Shown: positions 27,301-35,668, numbered from the stretch's first letter. The stretch is DNA of 64,000 nt from Ruegeria sp. Alg231-54 (GCF_900143525.1 NZ_FREZ01000008.1:62001-126000); one strand, 5' to 3'. A program made the numbers and translations. The notes: a model not told the origin generated them from the sequence alone.

Positions 27301-27363
27301 GAAAACGACGCCGCAACCGCGTTCAAACTGTTGCAAGTGATCGCGGGCTATGTATCGAACTAA
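24355..27363 (+). CDS. ABC-exporter-like protein with degenerate ATPase and C-terminal cNMP-binding domain
   Basis: About 1,002 residues when read from the ATA at 24355. The reading from TTG 24406 would cut the first 17 residues (ERSIFQFIWKYSKRDQ), which look native. A type I exporter membrane domain spans about 20-310. The nucleotide-binding region (about 340-850) lacks a Walker A: where GxxGxGKS should be stands AAPSEEDRRAMAE. It carries a long insert, keeps GGQ and has LILEDALASYD in place of Walker B. The C-terminus (about 875-1,002) is a cyclic-nucleotide-binding fold with a GELGLIRKEPRALS phosphate cassette. Probably a regulatory or structural membrane protein rather than an active pump. 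Confidence 0.82.
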   Translation: MERSIFQFIWKYSKRDQLILLAVTSTLFPLLYLTLELPKRIINDAIGAASPVVDVWGHSLPQTTFLIILCIAFLIAVLAHGLMKMRINTMKGVLSERMLRRFRYVLISRALRFPQPYFERVSQGELVSMVTAESEPMGGLMGDAISQPVLQAGQMITILSFLFLQSFWFGLAAVALIPLQAWLIPKLQRQINLLNKKRIQEVRLLAAQIGENAAGASTLRANGGWRYRRAMVSEQLGRLFGIRFEIYQKKFFMKFINNFISQMTPFLFYLVGGLLVLQGSVSLGALVAALAAYKDLSSPWKELLTYYNQTQDMSLRWDVVTERFAPSGMHDEKLFDGEPEATPRLNGDIVLDHVSVRDMDGNQVLDDLDLSFPSGKIIGIAAPSEEDRRAMAELLTREILPSSGRVRIGEIRLSELHQSVVAARIGYASSRPVMFQGTLGDNVMMPMRFKPQTSETNDPGYDETLRAGNSPDPFKANWLDPATAGLDSAEEVRDWWLKLIDGMGSGAALFLRGAEQVFDAAEHPELAEKLVELRPLVQEAVKSSGLDQQALIFDRDSYNSALPVAENLLFATPKVPVTQELLAQQTVFLGQLREFGLDETLVSLTRDVIEMLRQIFGLDGTDHPLFRKLGLEAQTYEAAVELVEKTRNEGVSGLKDEQLANLLAVPFVISAEQIGPAFTDDLKDRILELRHSHSEKLLERLLDVFVPLDKSKFAPGLTVLENALFGKVSQIGGARSDEARKLIVDVLNENGARPLVVELIYDVPVALGGQNLPAVFAEPLSFTRATIKKPDILILEDALASYDMASKVAVYKNLRALLPDTTVIYLNDQFENPSVFDMYVEIRQGRVVSDEGPADVEEDSAASADLSRKLRALEQTPLFSGLDRRQLRLLAFGARWFDAKAGEVVFLKDDQPTDGAYVVLDGEAGLYLPQTDGVDQLIATVGPGALVGELGLIRKEPRALSMIAETELSCLRIGEEEFLAVVENDAATAFKLLQVIAGYVSN

Positions 27364-27366
27364 GCG

Positions 27367-27726
27367 TTATTCGCTGTCGGGGCTGCAGAACATATCGTAA
27401 AGAACAGCGATCACCTGCGCCGCGCCGTCGTTGTTCAGCGAGTAATAGATGGACTTTCCGTCCCTGCGCGTTGCAACAATGTTTTCAGCGCGTAGGCGCG
27501 CCAGCATCTGACTGACTGCAGCCTGACGGATACGCAACAAGGCCTCCAACTCACCCACGGATTTTTCGCCGTCGGCCAGATGGCACAAGATCATCAACCG
27601 ACCCTCATGCGCGAGCGTTTTCAGAAACGCAGAGGCCCGAGCCGCGCTTTCTTTCATTTCAGATAGCGCAGCTTCGGTTTGTTCGGTTTGGTCGTCTTCG
27701 AGTGTCACGCGTGGCCTGTTTAACAC
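27367..27726 (-). CDS. ArsR-family repressor, SqrR/BigR type with conserved cysteine pair
   Basis: This 119-residue winged-helix protein contains KTLAHEGRLMILCHLADGEK, then the recognition helix RQAAVSQMLARLRAENIV and wing RRDGKSIYYSL. Cys48 and Cys114 are 66 residues apart, the same spacing as the redox pair of sulfide/persulfide sensors SqrR and BigR, and no metal-site CxC is seen. It should repress sulfide-response genes until the cysteines form a tetrasulfide bridge; this is family knowledge. Start is GTG at 27726, or the GTG six codons later. Its stop is three bases from the convergent ABC-like gene. Confidence 0.85.
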   Translation of the reverse strand: MLNRPRVTLEDDQTEQTEAALSEMKESAARASAFLKTLAHEGRLMILCHLADGEKSVGELEALLRIRQAAVSQMLARLRAENIVATRRDGKSIYYSLNNDGAAQVIAVLYDMFCSPDSE

Positions 27727-27766
27727 CTATGGGTTGGGTCAATGTGCCCCAAGACCTATTGGGTTG

Positions 27767-28999
27767 TCACCCCTCGGTTGCAGGGGCACCACCTTGAAAG
27801 GCGTTTCCGTTCACGTAATCACAGGGCTCTTCCTGCATCTGCAGATGCAGGCCATCACCGTTAAAGGGGTGCGCCCGGGCAAGATCTTCGTTCACCTCGA
27901 TGCCAAGGCCGGGTGCGGTCGGCGCAGGGACAAATCCGGCCTCAACCTGCAATGATCTTTTGATGAGTTGATCGTGAAACGGCGTGTCTATGGTCTCAAG
28001 CAGCAGCAGGTTTGGGATGGATGCGGCCAAATGGATATTGGCGGCCCATTCAATCGGACCGGCGTACAGGTGCGGGGCCATCTGGGCGTTGAAGACCTCG
28101 GCGATGGCGGCCACTTTCTTCATTTCCCAAATGCCGCCGGCACGCCCCAGCGCGGGTTGCAGGATCTCCGCCGCCCCAGCCCGCAAAACGGCAGAGAATT
28201 CGGCCTTGGTCGTCATCCGTTCACCGGTTGCGACCGGGGTCCGAACGTTTCGCGCGACGCGGGCCATGTCTTCGATCATGTCCGGAGGTGTCGGTTCTTC
28301 GAACCAAAGCGGTGAATAGGGTTCAAGCGCCTGACCCAACCGGATTGCGCCCGCGGTGTTGAATTGCCCGTGGGTGCCAAACAGCAGATCGGCTTTGTCA
28401 CCCACGGCCTCTCGGATTGCTTTGCAGAACGCAACAGACATCGAGATATCGGACATCGCAGGCATGTGCCCGCCCCGAACAGTGTAAGGCCCGGCGGGGT
28501 CGAACTTGACGGCTGTGAACCCGCGCCGGACCATTTCGGCGGCACATTCGCCCGCTTGTTCAGGCGACGTCCAGAAATCGTTCAGATTATGTTGGGGCAG
28601 GGGATACAGATAGGTGTAGGCCCTTATGCGTTCGTTCACCAATCCGCCCAGCAAGGCGTAGACCGGCCGATCGCGATCTTTACCCAGAATATCCCAACAC
28701 GCGATTTCCAGTCCGGAAAAGGCGCCCATGACCGTCAGATCGGGCCGCTGAGTAAACCCGCTGGAGTATGCTCGGCGGAACATCAGCTCAACGTTTTCGG
28801 GGTTCTCGCCCAGCATGTGCCGTTCAAACACGTCCCGAATGACATGGCGCATCGCCTCGGGGCCAACCGAGGATGCATAGCATTCCCCCCAGCCCGTGAT
28901 CCCAGTATCGGTCGTGACTTTGACCAGAATCCAATACCGCCCGCCCCATCCGGGCGCAGGAGGGGCGGTGACAATGATATCGAGGTCTTGCAGTTTCAT
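27767..28999 (-). CDS. Mandelate racemase/muconate lactonizing enzyme family protein (sugar-acid dehydratase-like)
   Basis: This 410-residue enolase-superfamily enzyme has an N-terminal capping domain with GWGECYASSVG, then the barrel with AVKFDPAGPY (Lys base region), WFEEPTPPD and TGERMTTKAEF carrying metal-ligand acids, and MAPHLYAGPIEWAANIH with a catalytic His. The pattern is close to D-galactonate or mannonate dehydratases. It abstracts a proton next to a carboxylate, and sugar-acid dehydration is most likely. It lies 24 bases after the alcohol dehydrogenase gene in the same direction, so the two are probably co-transcribed. Confidence 0.88.
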   Translation of the reverse strand: MKLQDLDIIVTAPPAPGWGGRYWILVKVTTDTGITGWGECYASSVGPEAMRHVIRDVFERHMLGENPENVELMFRRAYSSGFTQRPDLTVMGAFSGLEIACWDILGKDRDRPVYALLGGLVNERIRAYTYLYPLPQHNLNDFWTSPEQAGECAAEMVRRGFTAVKFDPAGPYTVRGGHMPAMSDISMSVAFCKAIREAVGDKADLLFGTHGQFNTAGAIRLGQALEPYSPLWFEEPTPPDMIEDMARVARNVRTPVATGERMTTKAEFSAVLRAGAAEILQPALGRAGGIWEMKKVAAIAEVFNAQMAPHLYAGPIEWAANIHLAASIPNLLLLETIDTPFHDQLIKRSLQVEAGFVPAPTAPGLGIEVNEDLARAHPFNGDGLHLQMQEEPCDYVNGNAFQGGAPATEG

Positions 29000-29023
29000 C
29001 AGGTGGTCTCCTACCCTGCCGGG

Positions 29024-30118
29024 TTAATCCCTGTCGAAAACGATCACGTTACGCTTGGCGGATCCGGTTTTGGTGTCCTCGATCGCTTCGTTGATCTGCG
29101 ACAGCGACCATCGGCCCGAAATCAGTTCATCCAGTTTCAGGCGTCCCTGATCATAAAGGTCGATCATCCACGGAATATCCCGCTGAATGACAACATCGCC
29201 CATTTTTGATCCGATCAAACCCTGACCCAGCGCGGCCAGAACCACCGGCTCGTAGCTTGCCATATCCCCGGAGTGCGGCATCCCGATCATTACCGCCTTA
29301 CCACCCGGACCCAAATAACGAGGGGCCTGATCGTAGGCAGGAATCGCGCCGACGGTGATCAACACGGCATCTGCACCGCGACCTCCAAGCGCCTTGTAGG
29401 CGGCCTTCCAGGGGGCTTTCTGATCGGCCAAAACGCCGTGGGTCGCGCCGAATTCCTTGGCAATGGTCAGCTTTTCTTCGGTCATGTCCACGGCCACAAT
29501 ACGACGTGCACCGGCGATGCGGGCGCCCTGAATTGCGTTCAGCCCGACACCTCCGGCACCGATCACCACCACATCCTGTCCGGGCCGCAGCCCGGCGGCG
29601 TTGACGGCGGCGCCGACGCCCGTGATCACGCCGCAGGACAGCAGGCTGGCGACGTCTTTGGGCATCGACTGTGGTATTTTGACAATCTGCCGGTGGCTGA
29701 CCACAACCTTCTCTGCAAAAGCTCCGCAGGCCATTGCCTGCTCCAGTGGTCCGCCATCTGCTGTGCGCAACGGCCCGTTGACTTTGTCATAAGGCGTTTC
29801 GCAGACAGTTGGATTCCCTCCCGCGCAAGAGGGGCACGAGCCACATGCCCGGATCAGGGTAACGACAACCGGGTTCCCAACCTGAAATTCACCTGCCGAG
29901 TCGCCGACCGCAGTGATAATGCCCGCTGCTTCGTGCCCGTAGACGGCAGGAAGATGCCCGCCCCATGCACCACCGGAAAATGAAATGTCCGAATGGCAAA
30001 TTGCCACTGCATCCAGTGTCACTTCGACCTCATCTGACTTGGGCGGTGCGATCTGAATATCTTCGATGACCAGAGGTTCACCGAACGCCCGGCAAACGGC
30101 GGCTTTGATGGTTTGCAT
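29024..30118 (-). CDS. Zinc-dependent alcohol dehydrogenase (MDR family)
   Basis: This 364-residue cytoplasmic enzyme has the catalytic-zinc Cys in VAICHSDISF, GHEAAG for the second ligand, and the structural-zinc cluster CGSCPSCAGGNPTVCE. The Rossmann domain has VVIGAGGVGLNAIQGARIAG, and Asp in VAVDMTEE indicates NAD preference. It is close to class III/aryl-alcohol dehydrogenase-like enzymes and oxidises an alcohol to an aldehyde or ketone. It sits between the MFS transporter and the enolase-superfamily gene, suggesting work on an imported polyol or sugar-acid-derived alcohol. Confidence 0.9.
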   Translation of the reverse strand: MQTIKAAVCRAFGEPLVIEDIQIAPPKSDEVEVTLDAVAICHSDISFSGGAWGGHLPAVYGHEAAGIITAVGDSAGEFQVGNPVVVTLIRACGSCPSCAGGNPTVCETPYDKVNGPLRTADGGPLEQAMACGAFAEKVVVSHRQIVKIPQSMPKDVASLLSCGVITGVGAAVNAAGLRPGQDVVVIGAGGVGLNAIQGARIAGARRIVAVDMTEEKLTIAKEFGATHGVLADQKAPWKAAYKALGGRGADAVLITVGAIPAYDQAPRYLGPGGKAVMIGMPHSGDMASYEPVVLAALGQGLIGSKMGDVVIQRDIPWMIDLYDQGRLKLDELISGRWSLSQINEAIEDTKTGSAKRNVIVFDRD

Positions 30119-30199
30119 GCTGTCCCTCTCTCACTTTGCGCTACGGTGGCGCGCTTATGGGGACGCTGCAAGGCGGAATCCGTCAAAGGGATGTCGTAG

Positions 30200-31399
30200 T
30201 TATGCCATGACCCCACGTGAACGGGAAAACACAAGAAGACAGATCACCATCATGACGAATGCCAAGAGGAATGGTGCGCCCGGCAAGTAGATCGCCGCGT
30301 CGGGTTTGATGAACTGGGCGAACACGCTGGTCATGAGCAAAGGTGCGATGACCATCGACAAAGCGTGCAAGGATGTCAGCACCCCCTGCAGTTCACCCTG
30401 TTGCGAATCGGGCGTCTTACGCGACATCAAGGCCTGCAGGGCAGGGGTCACAACCGCTCCGATCGCGGTGATCGGGATCAGCATCAGGGCAATGATCCCA
30501 TTGGTCAGAAAGGCCAGAAGAAAAAAGCTAAACAGTTCGAACCCCATGCCGTAGATGATTGTGACGCGTTCCCCCAAATACTTGGTTGCGGGACGGATCA
30601 GGCCGCCCTGAACGGCCGCCATGCCAATCCCGTAGACGCCCAGTGACAGGCCGATCATTTGTGGAGACCAGCCGAACCGTTCGGTTGTGAAATACGCCCA
30701 AATTGCCGGGTAGACATAGATCGAGATGGAGTACAGGAGATAGACCCACAGCATCGGCCGGATCCCGGGCAACGCGGCAATCGCGCGCAACGAGTTCACT
30801 GGGTTTGCCCGCCTCAGGCTGAAGGCCCGGCGCGTCTTGTCGGTGACCGTCTCGGGCATGACACATACACCGATGACGAAGGCCAGTGCAGACAAACCCG
30901 CCGCAGCCCAAAATGGTGCACGTGTGCCATATTCGCTCAGCAGCCCACCTAGTACCGGGCCAAAGACAAACCCGACGCCAAACGCTGCGCCCAATAGACC
31001 AAAGTTTGCGGCCTTTTCGTGGGGTTTCGACACATCCGCCATGAAGGCCGCCGCCGTTGCATGCGTGGCCGCTGTAATGCCTCCGACGATGCGCCCGGCC
31101 AACAGTAACCAGATGCTGCCCGCAAGCGCCATAACAACATAGTCCAGTGACATGACGAAAAGCGAGACCAGCAATACCACCCGTCGCCCGTAAGCATCCG
31201 AAAGGTTACCCAGAACTGGTCCGAACACAAACTGCATGGCGGCAAACGCGGTGCTGAGGATGCCACCCCAGATCGCAGCTGTCGCCAACGTGCCGCCCTG
31301 AACCTCGACGATCAGTTCCGGCATGATAGGCAGGACAAGGCCGATGCCCATGGCGTCGATCATGACCGTGAGAAGGACGAAGAAAAAGGGAAGACGCAT
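30200..31399 (-). CDS. TCR/Tet-family MFS transporter
   Basis: This 399-residue protein has twelve hydrophobic segments. The loop 2-3 signature is GNLSDAYGRRVVLLVSLF (about 65-82), and the N-terminus LLTVMIDAMGIGLVLPIMPEL matches TetA-type H+/drug antiporters. GFVFGPVLGG in the fifth helix is also typical. Tetracycline export should not be assumed, because many environmental members export other compounds. No tetR-like partner is beside it. It lies 81 bases upstream of the alcohol dehydrogenase start. Confidence 0.88.
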   Translation of the reverse strand: MRLPFFFVLLTVMIDAMGIGLVLPIMPELIVEVQGGTLATAAIWGGILSTAFAAMQFVFGPVLGNLSDAYGRRVVLLVSLFVMSLDYVVMALAGSIWLLLAGRIVGGITAATHATAAAFMADVSKPHEKAANFGLLGAAFGVGFVFGPVLGGLLSEYGTRAPFWAAAGLSALAFVIGVCVMPETVTDKTRRAFSLRRANPVNSLRAIAALPGIRPMLWVYLLYSISIYVYPAIWAYFTTERFGWSPQMIGLSLGVYGIGMAAVQGGLIRPATKYLGERVTIIYGMGFELFSFFLLAFLTNGIIALMLIPITAIGAVVTPALQALMSRKTPDSQQGELQGVLTSLHALSMVIAPLLMTSVFAQFIKPDAAIYLPGAPFLLAFVMMVICLLVFSRSRGVMA

Positions 31400-31466
31400 T
31401 TGAACCGCGAGGATGAGGATTTGGGCGGACCTTACCCGCAGAAAATGAAGGTTGGAAGGGACACGC

Positions 31467-32195
31467 TCAGACTTGTGATCTAGGCAGGTCCCTTGCGATT
31501 TTGTCCAACAATTCAGCTAGTTTTTGCGGTTGTGCAAAGAACGGGGAATGCGACGTGTCAATCGTATGACGCATCGCCTCAGGAGCGTCGCGGCTCATTT
31601 GTTCCTGGTATTCGGTCGGGATCGTCCGGTCACCGGTTGTCCGGATATATGCCTTGGGAACCCGGTCGAAATTGCCGGTCAGGGGCAGGGGGGTGTCCTG
31701 TGGTGCGATGGCTTGCGGGCACAAGCGCGCAAACGCGAATGGCACGGTTTCGGGTGGGCAGTCGTGGTAAAACAGGTCATGCACCTTGCTTGGTGTAACC
31801 GTATACGAGAGGCCGTCCGTTGATTTTTCGATCGCATCATGGATTGTCTGCCGGGGCGATAGTTTGCGCATTTCCACCATCGAAAGGCCATCCTGGGGAA
31901 CATAGGCGGCAAGAAAAACAAGGGCGCGCATAGCATCCGGCTCCGCCTCTGCTGCGGCACTGATCGGGTAGCCACCCCAGGAATGACCGACAATGATCGT
32001 ATTGGGCGAGGTCGCATCCAAAATTGTGTCGCGACAGCTGTCCAACGTCACATCGGCAACGGGTGTCGGATCCGAGCCGTGGCTGGGCAGATCAATGGCG
32101 CGGACCTCGTGCCCCAGCGCTTCCAACGCTGGGATAAGATCGCGCCAACACCAGGCACCGTGGCAGGACCCATGGACTAATAGAAGATCGGCCAA
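31467..32195 (-). CDS. Alpha/beta hydrolase (esterase/hydroxynitrile-lyase-like)
   Basis: The protein has 242 residues. The start is a TTG preceded by AAGGAG seven bases upstream. LLVHGSCHGAWCWRDLIPAL is the oxyanion-hole segment of MES/HNL-type hydrolases. The nucleophile elbow is VGHSWGGYP (Ser about residue 73), with a later Asp and the His in DTSHSPFFAQP. It probably cleaves a small ester. It lies 12 bases downstream of the PcaD-like gene. Confidence 0.86.
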   Translation of the reverse strand: MADLLLVHGSCHGAWCWRDLIPALEALGHEVRAIDLPSHGSDPTPVADVTLDSCRDTILDATSPNTIIVGHSWGGYPISAAAEAEPDAMRALVFLAAYVPQDGLSMVEMRKLSPRQTIHDAIEKSTDGLSYTVTPSKVHDLFYHDCPPETVPFAFARLCPQAIAPQDTPLPLTGNFDRVPKAYIRTTGDRTIPTEYQEQMSRDAPEAMRHTIDTSHSPFFAQPQKLAELLDKIARDLPRSQV

Positions 32196-32207
32196 ACCAA
32201 GGCTCCT

Positions 32208-32996
32208 TCAAACATGTCCGATTTCGGTCAGAAAGCTGTGCAGCAATGCCGCGTATTCTGCCGGTTGTTCCACGCAAGGCAAGTGCCCAGCGCGTCGCAT
32301 CAGCTCGAACCGAGAGCCGGGGATCAGGTCAACGGTTTCCCGCACAAGATCCGGTGGGGTCGATCCGTCTTCGCTGCCGGCGATGCCGAGTGTCGGTAGA
32401 CGCAGGCCGCTGGTGGGGGTGTAGAAGTCCGTACCTGAGATTGCCGCGCAGCAGCCCAGATAGCCATCAACCGGCTGTCGCACCATCATGTTTCGCCACA
32501 ACAGATGTTCGGGCGACGCGCGGAACGCCTTTGAGAACCAGCGTTCCATGGTCGCATCGGCCAGGGCCTCGATCCCACCTTTTCGTACAGCGTCCATACG
32601 GTCCTGCCAGATCGAAGGGATGCCGATTTTGGCCGCTGTATTGGACAGCACCAGCGCACGAACCTGCTCCAGACGTTTGACGGCCAGCCCTTGTCCGATC
32701 AGCCCGCCGATCGAAAGGCCGACAAAAACGCAATCGCGCACCTCCAGAAAGTCAAGCAGATCTTCCGTATCGCGCACGAGGGCGCCCATCGAATAAGGCG
32801 CCGGGGGTTGAGAGGACAGGCCGTGCCCTCGCTTATCAAAACGGATGATGCGCAGCCCGGCAGGCAGGTGCGGCAGCAAATCGTCCCACAGCCGCAGGTC
32901 GGTTCCCAGAGAATTGGCAAACACAATTGGCGCGCCGCCTGGATCACCATCAACCCGATAGTGGATTTGAACGTTTCCAATGTCTGCGATCTGCAC
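32208..32996 (-). CDS. pcaD: 3-oxoadipate enol-lactonase-like alpha/beta hydrolase
   Basis: This 262-residue protein starts at a GTG. It follows PcaD closely: FANSLGTDLRLWDDLLPHL, FDKRGHGLSS, the nucleophile elbow GLSIGGLIGQG, and the His segment RRAGHLPCVEQP. The family opens the lactone ring in the beta-ketoadipate pathway. No other pca gene is visible here, so it may instead hydrolyse another lactone, for example one made from a sugar acid by the neighbouring enzymes. It is the upstream partner of the hydrolase at 31467-32195. Confidence 0.78.
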   Translation of the reverse strand: MQIADIGNVQIHYRVDGDPGGAPIVFANSLGTDLRLWDDLLPHLPAGLRIIRFDKRGHGLSSQPPAPYSMGALVRDTEDLLDFLEVRDCVFVGLSIGGLIGQGLAVKRLEQVRALVLSNTAAKIGIPSIWQDRMDAVRKGGIEALADATMERWFSKAFRASPEHLLWRNMMVRQPVDGYLGCCAAISGTDFYTPTSGLRLPTLGIAGSEDGSTPPDLVRETVDLIPGSRFELMRRAGHLPCVEQPAEYAALLHSFLTEIGHV

Positions 32997-33055
32997 GACT
33001 CAATCCCCTGGCGTCATACGCCCAAATGTCAGGTTGCCCCAGCCTAAACGACTTG

Positions 33056-34030
33056 TCAGGTCAGGTATTCCAGCGCTTTTCCAAAGACTTCGGGGTCGGC
33101 GTTGCCGCCCGATGCTACCACGATCACTGCATCGCCTTCGATTTCGTCCGCGCGATACAGGGCCGAGGCAAGCGACACCGCTCCGCCCGGTTCCAGCACG
33201 ATCTTGAGGCGCAAAAACGCCTGCGCCATGGCGCGAAGCGCGTCTTCCTCGGACACCGACAGGCCTGGGCCGCACAGCCGGTTCAGGATCGGAAAGGTAA
33301 TCTGGCCCGGTTGCGGCGTCAGGATTGCATCGCAGATATTGCCCGATGCGGCGTTGTTGCTTTGAATATGCCCGGTTGCCAAAGACCGTTTGACGTCGTC
33401 GAACCCCTGGGGCTCGCACGGGCGGGCGCGCAGCCCCGGTGCGTGGCCTTCCAGCGCCAGCGCAATACCTGAGGTCAACCCGCCGCCGCCGCAGCACACC
33501 AGAACATCCGCCTTCTCGATACCCAAATCGGCCGTCTGTCGCGCCAGTTCCAGCCCGACGGTGCCTTGACCTGCGATGACCAAAGGTTCGTCGTAAGGCC
33601 GGATCAGTGTTAGGCCACGTTGAGACGCCAGCGCCTCGCCAATCTCTTCACGGCTTTCGTTCGCTCGGTCGTACAAGACTACCTCACCCCTCAGCGCGCG
33701 GGTGTTGTTGATCTTTAGCTGCGGTGCGTCAGCGGGCATGACGATGACCGACGAAATCCCGTGCTGTGCGGCCGCATAGGCCACGCCCTGCGCATGATTG
33801 CCCGAGGAATAGGCGATGACACCGCGCTGCCGGTCCGCGTTACCAAGGGCCGATATGGCCGACCAGGCCCCGCGAAACTTGAAGCTGCCGGTGTGTTGCA
33901 GACACTCGGGTTTCACCAGCACGTGGCGGCCAGCGATGTCATCCAGAAACGGGGATGTCAGAATCGGCGTCTCGCGAACATGCCCTTTGAGTCGCTCGGC
34001 GGCGGCCTCGATCATTTCAAGTGTGCTCAT
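33056..34030 (-). CDS. PLP-dependent threonine/serine dehydratase family protein
   Basis: This 324-residue fold type II enzyme binds PLP through the Lys in QHTGSFKFRGA (Lys about residue 51). It has SSGNHAQGVAYAA for the substrate carboxylate and CGGGGLTSG for the phosphate. No regulatory ACT domain follows, so it is of the short catabolic or serine-racemase-like kind rather than biosynthetic IlvA. It could deaminate serine, threonine or a hydroxy-amino acid. The start overlaps the upstream hydrolase stop (ATGA). Confidence 0.88.
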   Translation of the reverse strand: MSTLEMIEAAAERLKGHVRETPILTSPFLDDIAGRHVLVKPECLQHTGSFKFRGAWSAISALGNADRQRGVIAYSSGNHAQGVAYAAAQHGISSVIVMPADAPQLKINNTRALRGEVVLYDRANESREEIGEALASQRGLTLIRPYDEPLVIAGQGTVGLELARQTADLGIEKADVLVCCGGGGLTSGIALALEGHAPGLRARPCEPQGFDDVKRSLATGHIQSNNAASGNICDAILTPQPGQITFPILNRLCGPGLSVSEEDALRAMAQAFLRLKIVLEPGGAVSLASALYRADEIEGDAVIVVASGGNADPEVFGKALEYLT

Positions 34031-34854
34031 GAGGTGACCAGTACCTTGCGAATGAGTTCAATCGACTGTGGTTCGTCCAGAAATGGCGGGTGACCACGGT
34101 CAGGTATTTCTGCCGATATAAGATCGGGATATCGATTGTGCATTTCAATCAGCGTGTCTTTGCCCAGAACGTCCGAATTCTCGCCGCGCAGGACGCCTGT
34201 CGGAATGCCCTGCAGCGCGTCAAAGAGCGGCCATAGGTCGGGGGCAGGCCCAGCACTGGCCTGTTCCAGAAGCGCTGTGCGCAGCGTGGGGTCATAGCTG
34301 AGTGTCAGTCCATCAGCCGTTTCATCGAACTGGAATTCAGCCTGCTGCCGCCAACGCTCAAGTGGCTCACCGGGAAACTGAGGTTCCATGACGTGTTGCA
34401 GCGCGCGCGCCGCCAGATCGTAAGTCTTGGACACGGGCTGTTTGCCGACATATTCCATGATCTTGGTGATGCCCGATGGTTCCAGCACCGGGCCGACATC
34501 GTTCAGGACAACACTCAATAGCCGTTCGTGATGGCTAGCGGCAAGCGCCATGGCGATCAGCCCTCCACGAGACGTCCCGACGACGTTCACGCGGTCCAGG
34601 CCAAGATGGTCCAACAATTCGGTCGCGTCCTGAGATTCGCGAAGGACGTTGTAGTTCAAGAAATCCGGGTCATGGTCCGAGCGACCGCGCCCGCGGTAAT
34701 CCATCGCGATCATCCGCATATCGCCCAGATGCGGCGCGAGGAACGAAAAATCCTTGCTGTTGCGGGTTAACCCGGCAAGGCAAAGTACAGGCGTACCAGA
34801 TCCAGAATCCTCAAAGTAAAGACGTCTGTCATCAGAAGTTGTGAAAAAAGCCAT
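34027..34854 (-). CDS. Alpha/beta hydrolase
   Basis: The protein has 275 residues from the ATG at 34854, which shares one base with the upstream HAD gene stop (TAATG). Longer readings lack a proper start. LCLAGLTRNSKDFSFLAPHL is the oxyanion region, DYRGRGRSDHDPDF follows, VVGTSRGGLIAMAL holds the nucleophile Ser (about 98), and PDRGHPPFLDEP the His. It resembles haloalkane dehalogenase/epoxide-hydrolase-like or lactonase members, with no certain substrate. It is coupled on both sides to the dehalogenase and dehydratase genes. Confidence 0.86.
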   Translation of the reverse strand: MAFFTTSDDRRLYFEDSGSGTPVLCLAGLTRNSKDFSFLAPHLGDMRMIAMDYRGRGRSDHDPDFLNYNVLRESQDATELLDHLGLDRVNVVGTSRGGLIAMALAASHHERLLSVVLNDVGPVLEPSGITKIMEYVGKQPVSKTYDLAARALQHVMEPQFPGEPLERWRQQAEFQFDETADGLTLSYDPTLRTALLEQASAGPAPDLWPLFDALQGIPTGVLRGENSDVLGKDTLIEMHNRYPDLISAEIPDRGHPPFLDEPQSIELIRKVLVTS

Positions 34855-35540
34855 TAAAGCCCAGCGAGTTGCGGAATAGTCGTCAGGTCGGACAGTACAT
34901 GCGCAGGCTTCCATGGCAAGCGGTCCATCGGTTCCCCGGCGCGATTGACCCAGGCGGTTACAAAGCCATACCCGCTGGCACCAGCCGCGTCCCAGCCGTT
35001 TGAACTGACGAACAGCACCTCGTCGCGGGCACAGCGGAAACGCTCTGGCACAAGGTCGTAGACACGCGAGTCCGGTTTGAACACGCCGACGCTTTCCACC
35101 GACAACACATTGTCCAAAACCTCTCCGATACCCGCAGACTGGACCGCGCCGTCCAGCATCGGTGGTGAGCCGTTCGACAAAATCGCTGTTTGCAATCCAC
35201 CCGATTTCAATGCGCGCAGCATTTCCGGAACTTCCGGGTAAGCCTGCAATTCCCAGTAGAGATCCAGCAACCGCTGCCGCAGGGTGGCGTCGCCGTGCAG
35301 CTCAGTCGCCTCAAGCGCCCAGTCGAGTCCATCCTGAGTGACATCCCAGAAATCCGCGTGCGCGTCCGTGACCGCGCGCAGCCAAGTGTATTGCAGCTGT
35401 TTCAGGCGCCAATGATTGGCTAGTTCGGGCCACTTTTGTTGCAGTTTCTCAAAGCCCGGTTCTCCGGCTGCTTGCCGCGCGGCGGCGGCCACATCAAACA
35501 GCGTTCCATACGCATCGAAAATGCAGGTTGTGATTGGCAT
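34854..35540 (-). CDS. Haloacid dehalogenase, type II
   Basis: The protein has 228 residues from the ATG at 35540, with AGGAGGGG six bases upstream. Motif I is CIFDAYGTLFDV (nucleophile Asp about residue 8), motif II ILSNGSP, motif III FKPDSRVY and motif IV SSNGWDAAGASGYGF. This combination is typical of L-2-haloacid dehalogenases rather than generic HAD phosphatases. They hydrolyse 2-haloalkanoates to 2-hydroxyacids. It leads the overlapping trio with an alpha/beta hydrolase and a PLP dehydratase and has a 128-bp divergent region to the FKBP gene. Confidence 0.88.
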   Translation of the reverse strand: MPITTCIFDAYGTLFDVAAAARQAAGEPGFEKLQQKWPELANHWRLKQLQYTWLRAVTDAHADFWDVTQDGLDWALEATELHGDATLRQRLLDLYWELQAYPEVPEMLRALKSGGLQTAILSNGSPPMLDGAVQSAGIGEVLDNVLSVESVGVFKPDSRVYDLVPERFRCARDEVLFVSSNGWDAAGASGYGFVTAWVNRAGEPMDRLPWKPAHVLSDLTTIPQLAGL

Positions 35541-35668
35541 CCGGTCCCCTCCTGATCGTCCGGCGCAGGTTTGCACAACAATAACGGGCATGAAAGAGGG
35601 TGGGGTTTACAATGTCGTGTGACCTCCTAGGCTTGGCCGCTAAACCCCAAAAGAGGCCGGAGACCAAT

